Counted from the first letter of the stretch, positions 8,411-17,354 are shown. The stretch: DNA of 41,251 bases from Nitrososphaerota archaeon (GCA_016184315.1 JACPCU010000025.1:1-41251); one strand, 5' to 3'. Translations and numbers: made by a program. Notes: generated by a model from the letters alone, not told the origin.

Positions 8411-9469
8411 TTAAGATATCACTATTCCTTCGAACGGTATGCTCTGGCCGTATGGCGAGTCTCCTGAGTTTTTCGTGCCGCTGTTATCTTGGTCAGAGTA
8501 GCCGAATATTACGATGGTTGTGAGATGGACGCCGGCATCGCCACTGTCGAAGTTCCTAAGCGTGCTCCCACCCGCATCATCCGCACCGAAGTACACTGTG
8601 ACGTAGCTGCCGCCTGAGGCTAATGACGTACTCCAATCAGTGTACGCTCCGGCACCGTCTGTGGATGTGTTATCCACATTTGGGGGCGATACAATGTACA
8701 AGTCGCTAGGAATGCTGCCGCCTCCTCCTTCTTGTACATGAAGAAGAAAGAAACCTGTGCGTTTTTCAAGCAGCAATGGCTTTGACGCGTAGTTCGCTAT
8801 TTCTGCCCTGAACAGGTATCTTGTGCCTGATCCGGGTGTTAGCTCCCATCCTCCTGTCCAAGCAGTGGATGATGGTCGACAATCTTGGGTGACTGGTTTG
8901 CATGACTGTAAGCTATTATAATTGAGTAAGAGATTTCCTACGGCGGCGTTTATGGTGGTTATGGCTGTTTGTGCTATGATAGGATCGGCGACCTCTGGGT
9001 AGGTTGTTTGAAACATGTTTCCTCGTTCGCTGAGAATCTTGATTGAGTAGTTCTGACCCGACGTGGGTACTATTCCGGTGTCGACAATACCTGTGCTTGC
9101 AGAAGGGTTCAGGTAGAGGGGTAGGTTCGGGGTGGTCTGTTGCCCTACTTGTCCGTCCAGCACTTTGACCCAAGAAGAGTTTGACATGATAATTGCTACC
9201 AGTTTTGTTGCTACTGATCCAGTGTTCGTTATGTTGAGGCCTATGTTGTTGTTAGATTCGATAATGCTGGATAGTGCCCCGTAGCTTTCGTTGGTGCGTT
9301 CGTTTTCGGTTTGGCTTCTGCTTAATGTCTCCGTATTTAGGATCTGCTGGTTTTGAGCTATGAAGGTGAAGTAGCCGGCGCCTACTGTGAATATCATGGA
9401 GAACAGGATGACTGCTCCGACTATGGCTGAGACTCCGCTTCTACTATTTCTTAGAGTCGTGCGTTTCAT
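8411..9469 (-). CDS. Large archaeal type IV pilin-like protein
   Basis: The N-terminus shows the class III signal: basic NSRSG followed by VSAIVGAVILFS and a hydrophobic helix to about residue 38 (YFTFIAQN). Cleavage is expected near SG/VSA by a PibD-type peptidase. The remaining ~310 residues are Ser/Thr/Gly/Asn-rich and beta-like, with an internal Cys pair (SCKPVTQDC) that could form a disulfide. It is much longer than a typical major pilin, so it may be a minor or tip adhesin subunit. It lies between a smaller pilin and the ATPase with gaps of 6 and 2 bp, clearly in the same operon. Confidence 0.8.
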   Translation of the reverse strand: MKRTTLRNSRSGVSAIVGAVILFSMIFTVGAGYFTFIAQNQQILNTETLSRSQTENERTNESYGALSSIIESNNNIGLNITNTGSVATKLVAIIMSNSSWVKVLDGQVGQQTTPNLPLYLNPSASTGIVDTGIVPTSGQNYSIKILSERGNMFQTTYPEVADPIIAQTAITTINAAVGNLLLNYNSLQSCKPVTQDCRPSSTAWTGGWELTPGSGTRYLFRAEIANYASKPLLLEKRTGFFLLHVQEGGGGSIPSDLYIVSPPNVDNTSTDGAGAYTDWSTSLASGGSYVTVYFGADDAGGSTLRNFDSGDAGVHLTTIVIFGYSDQDNSGTKNSGDSPYGQSIPFEGIVIS

Positions 9470-9475
9470 CTGTGA

Positions 9476-9949
9476 TTACGCCTTCTGAAGATAGAGATGG
9501 GAATTACCCCATTGGGCTAGGCCCTTGAAATAGTATGATTGTCCCGCTGTGACTGTGTAAGTTATGGTGATGCTTGCGAGGGTCGCACGCGGCAGATTTA
9601 GGGGGAATCCGGCTGAGGTGACATTGACTAGAGATGTTGGAGATGTTCCGACATACAGCTCCATTATTTGTGTGTCAGTTTCACCATAGTTGTAGAACCA
9701 AATCCTGACCTGTCCAGAAGAAGGGTAGTTGAAAGCCACATTTGAGATGATGATCTTTTCCCGGAGCTGCTGGATCTGGCTGTTTACGGTTTCTCCATAT
9801 GAACTCGCACTGACCGAAGCCTGCATGTTAACAAAGGAGAAGACGGCTGCTCCTGTGACGACTGTTATGACAAGGGTTATGAGGCTTGCAAAAAGATCTG
9901 ATATCGCAGCTCTACTTGCATTCTGCCTTCTAATTCGCATAGACTTCAT
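9476..9949 (-). CDS. Small archaeal pilin-like protein
   Basis: A protein of 157 residues with a positively charged start (MRIRRQNASRA), then AISDLFASLITLVITVVTGAAVFSFV, a single N-terminal helix typical of pilin-like or ArlF/G-like subunits. The beta-rich body carries NYGETDTQIMELYVG, resembling the immunoglobulin-like folds of archaeal pilins. The cleavage motif is less canonical (SRAAIS). It is followed by the large pilin after 6 bp. It could be a minor pilin or stator-like protein. Confidence 0.75.
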   Translation of the reverse strand: MKSMRIRRQNASRAAISDLFASLITLVITVVTGAAVFSFVNMQASVSASSYGETVNSQIQQLREKIIISNVAFNYPSSGQVRIWFYNYGETDTQIMELYVGTSPTSLVNVTSAGFPLNLPRATLASITITYTVTAGQSYYFKGLAQWGNSHLYLQKA

Positions 9950-10130
9950 TAAAGCTTCTTTTTTGATTCATATTGCTTGTGAATCGGAAATCCGACTTAC
10001 TGTTATAGACGCGCAATCTATGTCCAGATAGATTTGGTACGTCCTTCTTGGTCAAATTACTGTTATGCCTAACGTATTCTGTAGCGCGCCTTATGGCTTA
10101 GAAACAACTCTTTTCTTCTTGGAGGCGGCA

Positions 10131-10163
10131 GATAATAAAAAATGGATTGGGTGGGTTACCCAC
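10131..10163 (-). terminator. Hairpin plus T-tract after the first pilin gene
   Basis: GTGGGTTACCCAC at 10151-10163 is a perfect palindrome. In the minus-strand transcript it is followed by an A/T-rich stretch with six Ts (about 10137-10142). It lies 28 bp past the stop of the pilin gene at 10192. Partial termination here would make the first pilin more abundant than the downstream assembly genes. Confidence 0.5.
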
Positions 10164-10191
10164 TTAATGGAGTAGTTCCCACCGTTCCTTT

Positions 10192-10701
10192 CTACTTGAA
10201 CTTGCCCGTGAATTGCACCCTAGATCCGTCGTTCAGAAGGGCTTCCCCGATGTAGGCTTGGCCTGATGACGCGATTAGTGGTCTATCTCTGATGTATATA
10301 GTGCTGGTACCACCTGAATTAATGATGCCGCAGCCAGTGCCTGCACCCGTGAATGTGGAGAATGCGGCGGTGGTGTTCGTAGCTGTGTAACTTTGGCTGC
10401 CGTACTGGATGGTTATGTCTGTAACTGTGGCGTTGGACACGCCGGTGTTGCGGAGTACGATTGAACCCACAGAGCCTGTGGCTAGGCATCTTATTTGGAA
10501 GTTGGTTCCAGCAGCACCAGAGTTTATGGACGTCGAGGACGATGATACCTGCGCAGTTGCTGTTTGAGTGCTGAATACTCCGAATACGAAACCGCCTACA
10601 GCTACGCCCGCTACCAGAGTAGCTGCTACGATGATCACAGTTGCTATGATCGGTGAGATACCGCTTCGCGATGATCTAGAGATTCGGTTAGTGGATTGCA
10701 T
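10192..10701 (-). CDS. Probable major archaeal type IV pilin
   Basis: A protein of 169 residues. Residues 1-42 are a textbook archaeal pilin N-terminus: SRSG before ISPIIATVIIVAATLVAGVAVGGF. Class III peptidase cleavage after the Gly is expected. The body is short, Ser/Thr/Gly-rich and beta-like (SVGSIVLRNTGVSNATVTDI), with two Cys residues (IRCLAT and GTGCGI) that may pair. It is the first gene of the operon, with its own TATA box, and is followed by a hairpin, so it is the likely major subunit. Confidence 0.88.
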   Translation of the reverse strand: MQSTNRISRSSRSGISPIIATVIIVAATLVAGVAVGGFVFGVFSTQTATAQVSSSSTSINSGAAGTNFQIRCLATGSVGSIVLRNTGVSNATVTDITIQYGSQSYTATNTTAAFSTFTGAGTGCGIINSGGTSTIYIRDRPLIASSGQAYIGEALLNDGSRVQFTGKFK

Positions 10702-10734
10702 GTTACTTCCATGAGAAGGCAGTTTTTTAGTTAA

Positions 10735-10745
10735 GACTTATGAAG
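10735..10745 (-). promoter_or_regulatory. TATA box of the pilus operon
   Basis: Read on the minus strand, CTTCATAAGTC lies about 39 bp before the pilin ATG at 10701. This places the transcription start near 10714 with a short leader. Confidence 0.45.
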
Positions 10746-10814
10746 CGTAAATCAGATACTGTAATCTATATTACCGATAGCGTGCTCCACCTACTAGTCT
10801 AACGTGTTGTTCAA

Positions 10815-11267
10815 TCATCTCAGCAGATGCAGCAGATTGTTTATCGTTATGAATACGTATAGGACGTTTCCTGCTATCAATCCCACCAATACCCCAACCT
10901 TCACCATTCTTATGCCGAGGTCGAATCTGTTTCCCTGAGGCTTAAGACAGGTGACCACTGCAACAGGAAGCAGAGGATAGTATTTGAGGGCTAAGGCTGC
11001 GAGGAAGCCTTGGAACCCTCTCTCAAACAGAGTGGCAGCAATCATGTTTCTCTCGACGAAGCCAGGTCTTGTGCTCATCGCCACAAGGGTTGTTACGATA
11101 TCCAGGAAGAAGAGTGAAACAATGAGGGAAGCGGAGAGCATGATCCATATGTTCAGCCGCTTGACGTCTATTGATAGAATGAGCTCTCTTTCGTCTCGGT
11201 TCATCTGCTCATAGTATTTACGGAATTTTTCCGCTGTGCCCAAGTTTCCTTGGTGAGCTCCGTTCAT
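10815..11267 (-). CDS. Small membrane protein, DUF5658-like
   Basis: A protein of 150 residues with a soluble N-terminus (~45 residues) and about three helices (around 48-70, 80-105 and 125-147). The FLDIVTTLVAM…FVERNMIA pattern resembles DUF5658-type membrane proteins, which carry a conserved D…T…G.E.N motif. It is on the same strand as the pilus operon but separated from it by 113 bp that contain the pilin promoter, so it is probably a separate unit. Function unknown. Confidence 0.6.
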   Translation of the reverse strand: MNGAHQGNLGTAEKFRKYYEQMNRDERELILSIDVKRLNIWIMLSASLIVSLFFLDIVTTLVAMSTRPGFVERNMIAATLFERGFQGFLAALALKYYPLLPVAVVTCLKPQGNRFDLGIRMVKVGVLVGLIAGNVLYVFITINNLLHLLR

Positions 11268-11591
11268 GCTACTTCAGGCTATCTCCTAGGATATCTTCCC
11301 ATATTTTAGGGAAACGTGTCAATTCAAAACACTACTGACCCTTATCTGCGTATCTTGAGGCAGTTCAGAAGACCCTATAAGGGCTAATGAACCACATCTT
11401 GAGCTTTATGTTGTAAGGGGGGGAAAACTACGCACTTACTGAAGAGCCAACAGCCCCTCCCACGTAAATAATATGGCCAACACAGCAGGACACTCGCCGA
11501 GATAACTACGAGTAAGGAGTATTCTGGTATCTGTAAACCAGATTGCCGATACATAAAGCTCTTAATTTATTTCCGGGAACCGAATCAAAGT
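11268..11591. other. Intergenic region between divergent genes; one inverted repeat
   Basis: A 324-bp divergent spacer without a convincing gene. It holds an inverted repeat, TCTGGT / ACCAGA, at 11523-11542 (8-nt loop), about 20 bp upstream of the TATA box of the following gene; this could be an activator or repressor site. A seven-G run is at about 11418. I see no tRNA-like or riboswitch-like structure. Confidence 0.4.
11561..11570 (+). promoter_or_regulatory. TATA box giving a leaderless TTG start
   Basis: CTTAATTTAT is centred 26 bp before the TTG at 11592, exactly the distance expected if the transcript begins at the start codon. Confidence 0.6.
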
Positions 11592-12101
11592 TTGAGCACC
11601 AAGAAAGAATGGGCCGCTGACAACAGAGATCAAACCGCCGATCATCTTCGAGGAACCCTGAACGAGCTGGCCCAACTATCTGAGCTTGAAGAAATTGAAC
11701 TCAGCTACGCACCTAAGCTTGTAGACGCCTTGAAGTTTCTACTATCAGGTGTCGATCAAGCCATTTCCCTCAACCATGACGCCTTAGGAAGATCCTTCCA
11801 ATTTGTCAAAGAGGCCTACCTTGTATCCGACGCTGTAATCATCATGAAAGATGAAGCAGGAAGCACCTTATCCAAGCCTCTGTCACAGTTTGACCCAGAG
11901 AACATCCTCTCCATAGTCCAAGACTCCACTCCAGAGATAAGGCGGTTAACTACAGAAAGAAGGAAGATCGTCCATACTAGAATCCAGATGGCTGAGAAGA
12001 TGCTGAGCGAATATACAAAGGCCAAAGCAGCAGTCAAGTCTACTCCTCGGACTGAGCCAACCGAATTAGACGCGGTTCAAAGCTCCATCGCTAACCAATA
12101 G
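11592..12101 (+). CDS. Uncharacterised helical protein
   Basis: A soluble, almost wholly helical protein of 169 residues (LNELAQLSELEEIELSY…IRRLTTERRKIVHTRIQMAEKMLSEYTKAKAA) with coiled-coil potential at residues 115-150. The TTG start is leaderless. The next gene follows after 20 bp on the same strand, making a two-gene unit convergent with the VWA/MoxR pair. I do not recognise the family. A scaffold or adaptor for the MoxR-VWA machine is possible from position only. Confidence 0.6.
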   Translation: MSTKKEWAADNRDQTADHLRGTLNELAQLSELEEIELSYAPKLVDALKFLLSGVDQAISLNHDALGRSFQFVKEAYLVSDAVIIMKDEAGSTLSKPLSQFDPENILSIVQDSTPEIRRLTTERRKIVHTRIQMAEKMLSEYTKAKAAVKSTPRTEPTELDAVQSSIANQ

Positions 12102-12121
12102 TCTAAGGATGAACATCTTTG

Positions 12122-12643
12122 ATGCAGGAAGAAACTTTTCACTTAGCTTCTGGTCTGAAAAGGTTCTACTCAGTCGATCAAATACGCAGCTACATCCAGA
12201 GTCTCTCCCGTTGTTATCAGGGCGAAGCCACGAGGTACGGCGACTGGCTGGGCGACCTCCTACGTAAGACCCAGCAGAATGAAGCTGACAAAGCCGCGGA
12301 TAAGCCCAGCCCTCCGAAAGGAGGTTCAAAACCCGTTTCCAAGGGATGGGTAAAAATGGGCTCGATGCAAATAAACACAAAGGAACCTCTAGTCGCAAGC
12401 GCCGAAGTATTGTTTGACGTACTCGACGAATTCAAGCTGAAGCTTTCACGTGCAGAGGAAGCTTTGAAGTCTCTTGCCGACATTACGAATCTCAGTGTTC
12501 CTGAAGATGCTTCCTACATTCTATGTATGAAGGATGGTCTAGTCGAGCGGCTGATAGTTGATACAGGAACAGCCATGCCCAGTAAATTCAATTTCACAGC
12601 CAAATTCACTGTGCTTCAGAAGAGAGAAGAAAGCTCCGCGTAA
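12122..12643 (+). CDS. Uncharacterised soluble protein next to VWA/MoxR genes
   Basis: A protein of 173 residues from ATG 12122, with AAGGATGA about 10 nt upstream; a TTG directly before it is an alternative start. It has a helical N-terminal third, a Lys/Pro/Gly-rich linker at about 60-75 (KPSPPKGGSKP) and a compact C-terminal alpha/beta part ending in a beta pattern (FNFTAKFTVLQ). Its last 28 bp overlap the end of the convergent VWA gene. Function unknown. Confidence 0.55.
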   Translation: MQEETFHLASGLKRFYSVDQIRSYIQSLSRCYQGEATRYGDWLGDLLRKTQQNEADKAADKPSPPKGGSKPVSKGWVKMGSMQINTKEPLVASAEVLFDVLDEFKLKLSRAEEALKSLADITNLSVPEDASYILCMKDGLVERLIVDTGTAMPSKFNFTAKFTVLQKREESSA

Positions 12644-14334
12644 GTCTTCACGAAGAACTTCATGAGCTGGTAAGGATTCTTGAGCACGCAGCTCACCTTG
12701 AAATGCTCGCTGATCTCAGGGTTACTTATCCCGACACCGATAAGAAAGATTCCGGACCTACTTACTTTCTGAATGGCTAACGCTAGGCTCTTCTCTATTT
12801 CCGGATACCCAACCGGATAACCGTCTGACACAACCATCATTATCTTGTTTTCAATGGGCACAGCTGCGAGCGTTGCATGGCAAGATAGGATTGCATCCGG
12901 GAGCAACGTCGAATTTTTTTGGGTGAGGCCGCCTATTCGGGCTCTGCTTTCCATAGAATAAGGCTCATCAAAGTCTTTGATGACATAAAGAGACTTGTTG
13001 AATGCGAAGACCCCCCACTGGTTCTGTGACGGAATCAGATCTTTCGCGACCTCCGCCAAACATACCGCTACACCCCTGGCCTCCTGGGCGAAGTATGATA
13101 TACTCCTGCTTGTATCTATCAGAATCGCCCACGCCTCGTCTTTGCGAACTATTTCCTCCCTCTGAAAAACGTCGTTTCTGATATTCCCTGACGCCAACAC
13201 CTGCATCGCCATCTGAGTGTCTATATGCCCGCTTTCATGTCCAGAGGTTTCGTCAAGCATGTTATGGTATATTCTCAACTGGTCCCTGATGCTCCTTAGG
13301 GCTCCTGACAGTGATGACCGTGTCCTAAGAAACATCCCATAGTCGCCCTTTGGAAATCCAACTGAATCTAGGTTTGTGGATGCGATTATCGGTTCATAGC
13401 GGGCTCTTATCTCACTCCGGTTCCCTTCTGTCAACTCAATCTCGTGGTAAAACTCCTTGGCTTCGGCTGACGCGTTAACACTCTGCTGGTAGTCCTTATC
13501 TACGTCTAATCCCAATGCCCGATGCGCTGACTCTAACAGACTGCCATCTTTCTCTTCTTGCTCCAGTATCTTGTTGTCAAACACGCTACATGTCCCCCGT
13601 GAATCTGCGTAAGGCATGCATGGGATCTCGTCAAGCATTCCCAGTCTTGAGATCGCATCGTATGTGGCATCTGCTGCTTCAAACAGTGGTTGCATGCCCT
13701 CCGTTCGTTCTCTTTCGATCGCCTGCGTCACCAGTGCGCGAGTTTTTGAGGCAAGATTGGATATGGTTGTTGTTTCCTCAGCGGAACGATTTCCCCCAGC
13801 GTTGACTCCCCATGTCTCAAGTAAGAGTTCGGTGGCGAAGACTAATGGCTTGCTGCTCACCTTCCCAATGCTATTCACTCTTAGTGAGGAGACGTAGTTT
13901 GCGTAGGCTATGTCCCTGAGGGTGCCTCTCCACTTTGCAAATGCTTTGAGGGTTACTCTGAGGTCCTCGATCAGAGTGACGCAGAATGTTGCCGTTGTGA
14001 GGTTCTTGTTTCTTGCCCAAGGCGCATAGGTCTTGAAATCAGAGTACGCCGCGTGAAGACTGGTGTGAAATAGCGATGCTTTGAAGAGCCTCCAAAGGCT
14101 TCCATATGATTCTTCATCATCGTCGAAGTAAAGACCGTGGAGGATACGGAATCCGTCCTTGGCGGAGATGGGGACTGGAAGTTTGATCACGTATCCATTC
14201 GGATCCAAAGAAAGAATGGGACTGACGAGCTCCTCATCCAAGATCAGCCTTAGGCTATGCTGGTCTTTTTCAGATATGCTTACCGCTGTGTTCCAAGCAT
14301 ATTCAAGGAGATCCAGGCGAAGATACTCCTCCAC
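12616..14334 (-). CDS. VWA-domain protein, CoxE/NorD/CobT-like partner of MoxR ATPase
   Basis: A protein of 572 residues with a long helical N-terminal part (1-390) and a C-terminal von Willebrand A domain. The metal-ion-dependent adhesion motif DTSRS is at about 407-411 (WAILIDTSRS), followed by the later MMVVSDGYP strand, where the Asp is the expected metal ligand. Such proteins pair with MoxR-family AAA+ ATPases in metal-insertion or complex-maturation chaperones. The GTG start lies inside the end of the MoxR gene (32-bp overlap), so the two are translationally coupled. The substrate is not evident; no cofactor enzyme is encoded nearby. Confidence 0.8.
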   Translation of the reverse strand: MEEYLRLDLLEYAWNTAVSISEKDQHSLRLILDEELVSPILSLDPNGYVIKLPVPISAKDGFRILHGLYFDDDEESYGSLWRLFKASLFHTSLHAAYSDFKTYAPWARNKNLTTATFCVTLIEDLRVTLKAFAKWRGTLRDIAYANYVSSLRVNSIGKVSSKPLVFATELLLETWGVNAGGNRSAEETTTISNLASKTRALVTQAIERERTEGMQPLFEAADATYDAISRLGMLDEIPCMPYADSRGTCSVFDNKILEQEEKDGSLLESAHRALGLDVDKDYQQSVNASAEAKEFYHEIELTEGNRSEIRARYEPIIASTNLDSVGFPKGDYGMFLRTRSSLSGALRSIRDQLRIYHNMLDETSGHESGHIDTQMAMQVLASGNIRNDVFQREEIVRKDEAWAILIDTSRSISYFAQEARGVAVCLAEVAKDLIPSQNQWGVFAFNKSLYVIKDFDEPYSMESRARIGGLTQKNSTLLPDAILSCHATLAAVPIENKIMMVVSDGYPVGYPEIEKSLALAIQKVSRSGIFLIGVGISNPEISEHFKVSCVLKNPYQLMKFFVKTYAELSSLF

Positions 14335-15313
14335 TGAGCCCCAGGACAGTCTGCAGAATCCTCCTTACGGCTGCACGAACCTCAATATCGTCAGAAGTCA
14401 CTGACACAATCGTTTCCTCAGCAGAATCTAATGGACTCACACCATCAGCTACAAGCACCGCCCAATTCACCAAATCACCTACGGACGGCGCGTAGGGTAT
14501 GTCACCATTCTTGTAGCGTTTCCTGAGTTCAGCGGCTACTCTTACTAGGTTTCCAGCTGTTTCCAGGGGGATCTTCGCCCTCTGGCCTACGATCTCGATC
14601 TCCCTATCAGATATCCGGGAACCTACGCTCAAGTAGTCGAAGTTTAGCCAAACACTCATTCTTCTTCGGAAGGCTGCGTTCAGCGGCTTTGTTCCTGCGA
14701 ACTCGGCCGAGTAGGGGTTCATGCTTATGATCACATATCCGTGGGGATGTCGGGGGATGATCTCGTTGTCCTTCTCGTTGAGCACCATGTGCCCCCTTGT
14801 GTCGAGCAGGGGGTTGAGGCGGGTGGCCACATCCTGCTTCATCATGTTGGCCTCATCAAGGTAGAGTATGCCACCGTACCTGCACCAGGAGACTATTTGG
14901 CCGTCTACCCAGTTCTCTTTGCCTAGCCCTACGAATCGTCCGAAGAGGTCGTATGCGGATGTCTGAAGACCGCAGTTTATCTCCCAAAGGGGGAGCCCGC
15001 ATATCTGGGCAACCAAGTAAACTATGTGGGTCTTGCCCGTGCCGCTGGGACCTATGAGCGAGCACTGTTTGAAGAAGAAGAGTGAGCGTATTATTCTTTG
15101 GACATATTGTTCACCTGAGTCTACGTATTCAGGGATGTTGTTGGGGACTAGGCTCCTGAGGGTTTCGGGGATGGAGTAGCCTTGGGCTAGGTCATATTTG
15201 GTAACACCGTATTTGGTTCTAAGCGATTCTTCTCCCATTTTGGGGGTCAGGGCTAGGCTGACTATTAGTGAGGCATTGTCTCCTTCGGCCTTTATGCGGA
15301 TTGTCTGAGTCAA
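14303..15313 (-). CDS. MoxR-family AAA+ ATPase (CbbQ/NorQ-like)
   Basis: A protein of 336 residues. Walker A GPSGTGKT is at about 88-95, Walker B is GGILYLDEANM, a sensor region reads YVIISMNPYSAEFAGTKPLN, and an arginine-rich AFRRRM follows. This is the AAA_5/MoxR pattern. The family forms hexamers that remodel partner complexes together with a VWA protein, here the coupled downstream gene. It differs clearly from the GvpN ATPase at 36423, so it is probably not a gas vesicle gene. Confidence 0.85.
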   Translation of the reverse strand: MTQTIRIKAEGDNASLIVSLALTPKMGEESLRTKYGVTKYDLAQGYSIPETLRSLVPNNIPEYVDSGEQYVQRIIRSLFFFKQCSLIGPSGTGKTHIVYLVAQICGLPLWEINCGLQTSAYDLFGRFVGLGKENWVDGQIVSWCRYGGILYLDEANMMKQDVATRLNPLLDTRGHMVLNEKDNEIIPRHPHGYVIISMNPYSAEFAGTKPLNAAFRRRMSVWLNFDYLSVGSRISDREIEIVGQRAKIPLETAGNLVRVAAELRKRYKNGDIPYAPSVGDLVNWAVLVADGVSPLDSAEETIVSVTSDDIEVRAAVRRILQTVLGLSGGVSSPGSP

Positions 15314-15397
15314 ATGCCAGCAGATTCCATTTACAATAACACACTCATAGTTGATTAAACGATTATGGATTCAAGATATAGAGTCGAAGTGCATACA

Positions 15398-15408
15398 GCT
15401 TTATACCG
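15398..15408 (+). promoter_or_regulatory. TATA box of the gene at 15444
   Basis: GCTTTATACCG lies about 41 bp upstream of the GTG start, giving a predicted leader of about 14 nt. Confidence 0.5.
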
Positions 15409-15443
15409 TGAACAATGACCCCACAGTGATCAGTATAGACTAG

Positions 15444-15860
15444 GTGAGCCGCTTGGCTGAAGTTGAAGTAACAGTTAGTAAGGTTGAGTGTTCGAAGCTT
15501 TCGGAGAAGAATGAGGAAGACTCTGAAGTAGCATTCAACATCAACGCGTCGCTAGTTGAGGTTGAAAGAAACCCAACGGGGCTGTCACTGAAGTTTGACA
15601 TCGGTGTGGAGACTCAACCCTCCGTCGGAAAACTCTCTCTTACAGGCTCAGCTGTAGTTAGAGGCGAAGGCGAAGAAGTTCAGGCCCTAATAGCTGTAAA
15701 AGACTCAAGTTCAGTTCCCGCCGTTTTCATGAGGATATACCAGAAGCTCTACCCAGTCCTCTATCTCATGTGCGGCACTCTAAAGATACCTCATCCCGCA
15801 CCTGGGCTTCTGAAGGCTACGTATGTGGGTTCGATGGTCGAGCAAAACCGAATCTATTGA
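15444..15860 (+). CDS. Uncharacterised beta-rich small protein
   Basis: A protein of 138 residues: alternating polar/hydrophobic strands (LAEVEVTVSKVEC, VAFNINASLVEVE, LSLKFDIGVET, LSLTGSAVVRG) followed by a C-terminal helical part (VFMRIYQKLYPVLYLMCGTLKIP). The overall layout recalls SecB-like folds, but I cannot confirm homology. It is divergent from the MoxR gene and has its own promoter. Function unknown; a chaperone-like role is only a structural impression. Confidence 0.55.
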   Translation: MSRLAEVEVTVSKVECSKLSEKNEEDSEVAFNINASLVEVERNPTGLSLKFDIGVETQPSVGKLSLTGSAVVRGEGEEVQALIAVKDSSSVPAVFMRIYQKLYPVLYLMCGTLKIPHPAPGLLKATYVGSMVEQNRIY

Positions 15861-15905
15861 GCAGAATAAAACCCTCACGCGACTAGGAACGATTCTCTTT
15901 ACGGC

Positions 15906-17354
15906 CTATTCTGATGTCTTGACGTTCAACGGCGACCTACTTGTTTCTAATCTGACGGGTTGATCTACGCCGTTAATACTTGTCGCCCCTTCCTTGGCCA
16001 GCTCAACATAAAAGGTGCACTTCTTGTCCCCCATTGCTACACACGCCGTCTCCACGCATACGAATTGCTTCTTGAAGATCATAGATATGAACCCACGTAT
16101 AGCACCGGTCAGCGAAACGCAGTACGGTCTCTCACTCTTAGAATATCTACAGACTGGACAGCGTTTAACAATTACCTCGTAACGATTCTCCTTGACTTCT
16201 CTAACTGTAGAATCAATGGCGTAGCCCATTTTCAGCATCATTTTCATCAATTTGGGCAAGTAGTGCATATCGAGGGCGTTCCTCGGATCCTCCCCCGTCC
16301 TCTCAACTACCTGATAGGCGACAATGCGAGTGGTGAAATCCTGCAGAAAATCCTCAACGCTCTCTAGGTCTACTGTGGACGCAGCAGCACTGTTCGGGAA
16401 CAGACTAGCGTAAAACGCCTCATCCACTTTCCTTCTGATGAAGTACGCATCGGCAGGCACAGTATTGGAAGTCAACCACAGCTTGGAGATAATCCGCCCA
16501 GCTAGGCCAGAAGGAAGCATTAACGCAATCTTGGTTCTGACTGACAGGTTCTTCTTCACGACGGGGCTTCTCTCAGGCTCTACTCTGCTGAAGTCTATGT
16601 ATCCTGATAGCTGCCAGTGGACAAGCTTATCCAGTATCACGCTCTTCCGGTCAGAAAAGAGTGTTAAAATGCGTTCAACACTGTACTTCAACATTTGCGA
16701 AAGCAGAAGTCTCTCTCTGACTGAAAGCTCTTCGCCTAGATGCACGGGTCCCCTGACTATCTTCAAGTAACTCTTGTTTTCATCCAAGTATCTCGCCCTC
16801 TCAGCCAGCTCTTTTTCGCTTAACGCACTGAGGGTGTCTGTGAACTCCTGTCCCCACTTAATCTTCAGTTTTCCTTGGCTGATGATGTACGGGAACTTCT
16901 TGAGGTGATTATCTATGCTGCAACACCGTATGGGGACAAAAGAGAATATGTTTCCTTCAGGCTCAGCATAGATCTCCAAGACTCCATCCACTATGGAGCT
17001 CAATACTTTCTCCGCTTCAGGGAATGTTCCTCTTGGAAGGATGAAGAATTCCAGAGTCTCGTGTTCCGAAATGCTCTTCTTCCAAGATCCAAGCATCTTC
17101 AAAACATCTTCATGCTTATGGGACACCAATAGGTCAGTGAGACACGTATGTATGATCACCCATCTATGATGATCTTTCCGAAAGTCGTTAAGGGAAGATG
17201 AGATGTAAGCCAGCGCCTGACCTCCAACTTCCAAAAACTCCTTAGAATCGGTTGAACGTTTCCCAATGCAAACTTCTGCACAGGCCTGCCCCGGAACATC
17301 ATTGACCAGAATAAGCTTAAGCAGATCCTTCGCCTCAGAGAAGTTCTGATCCAC
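15906..17354 (-). CDS. V4R-domain sensor protein with degenerate KaiC-like N-terminus
   Basis: The C-terminal ~100 residues are a V4R (vinyl-4-reductase) domain, a small-molecule-binding fold, with the Cys pattern CPVC (399, 402), C412, C433, C438 and C446 (ETACVAMGDKKC), probably a metal or ligand site. The N-terminal ~180 residues resemble a RecA/KaiC-like core without Walker A. The middle (about 205-275) may hold a winged helix. GTG 17354 is the first usual start codon, yet the same frame stays open upstream to 17501 and encodes KaiC-like sequence (about 17354-17430: TPRFKTSHEVFDEI…FGSGILLV), so the true start is probably further upstream. It follows the prenyl synthase gene on the same strand. 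Confidence 0.7.
   Translation of the reverse strand: MDQNFSEAKDLLKLILVNDVPGQACAEVCIGKRSTDSKEFLEVGGQALAYISSSLNDFRKDHHRWVIIHTCLTDLLVSHKHEDVLKMLGSWKKSISEHETLEFFILPRGTFPEAEKVLSSIVDGVLEIYAEPEGNIFSFVPIRCCSIDNHLKKFPYIISQGKLKIKWGQEFTDTLSALSEKELAERARYLDENKSYLKIVRGPVHLGEELSVRERLLLSQMLKYSVERILTLFSDRKSVILDKLVHWQLSGYIDFSRVEPERSPVVKKNLSVRTKIALMLPSGLAGRIISKLWLTSNTVPADAYFIRRKVDEAFYASLFPNSAAASTVDLESVEDFLQDFTTRIVAYQVVERTGEDPRNALDMHYLPKLMKMMLKMGYAIDSTVREVKENRYEVIVKRCPVCRYSKSERPYCVSLTGAIRGFISMIFKKQFVCVETACVAMGDKKCTFYVELAKEGATSINGVDQPVRLETSRSPLNVKTSE

Noticed and set aside
14303-15313. MoxR ATPase considered as a second GvpN
   Set aside because: It is coupled to a VWA gene and its motifs (CbbQ/NorQ-like) differ from the clear GvpN at 36423; it is 17 kb from the gas vesicle genes.
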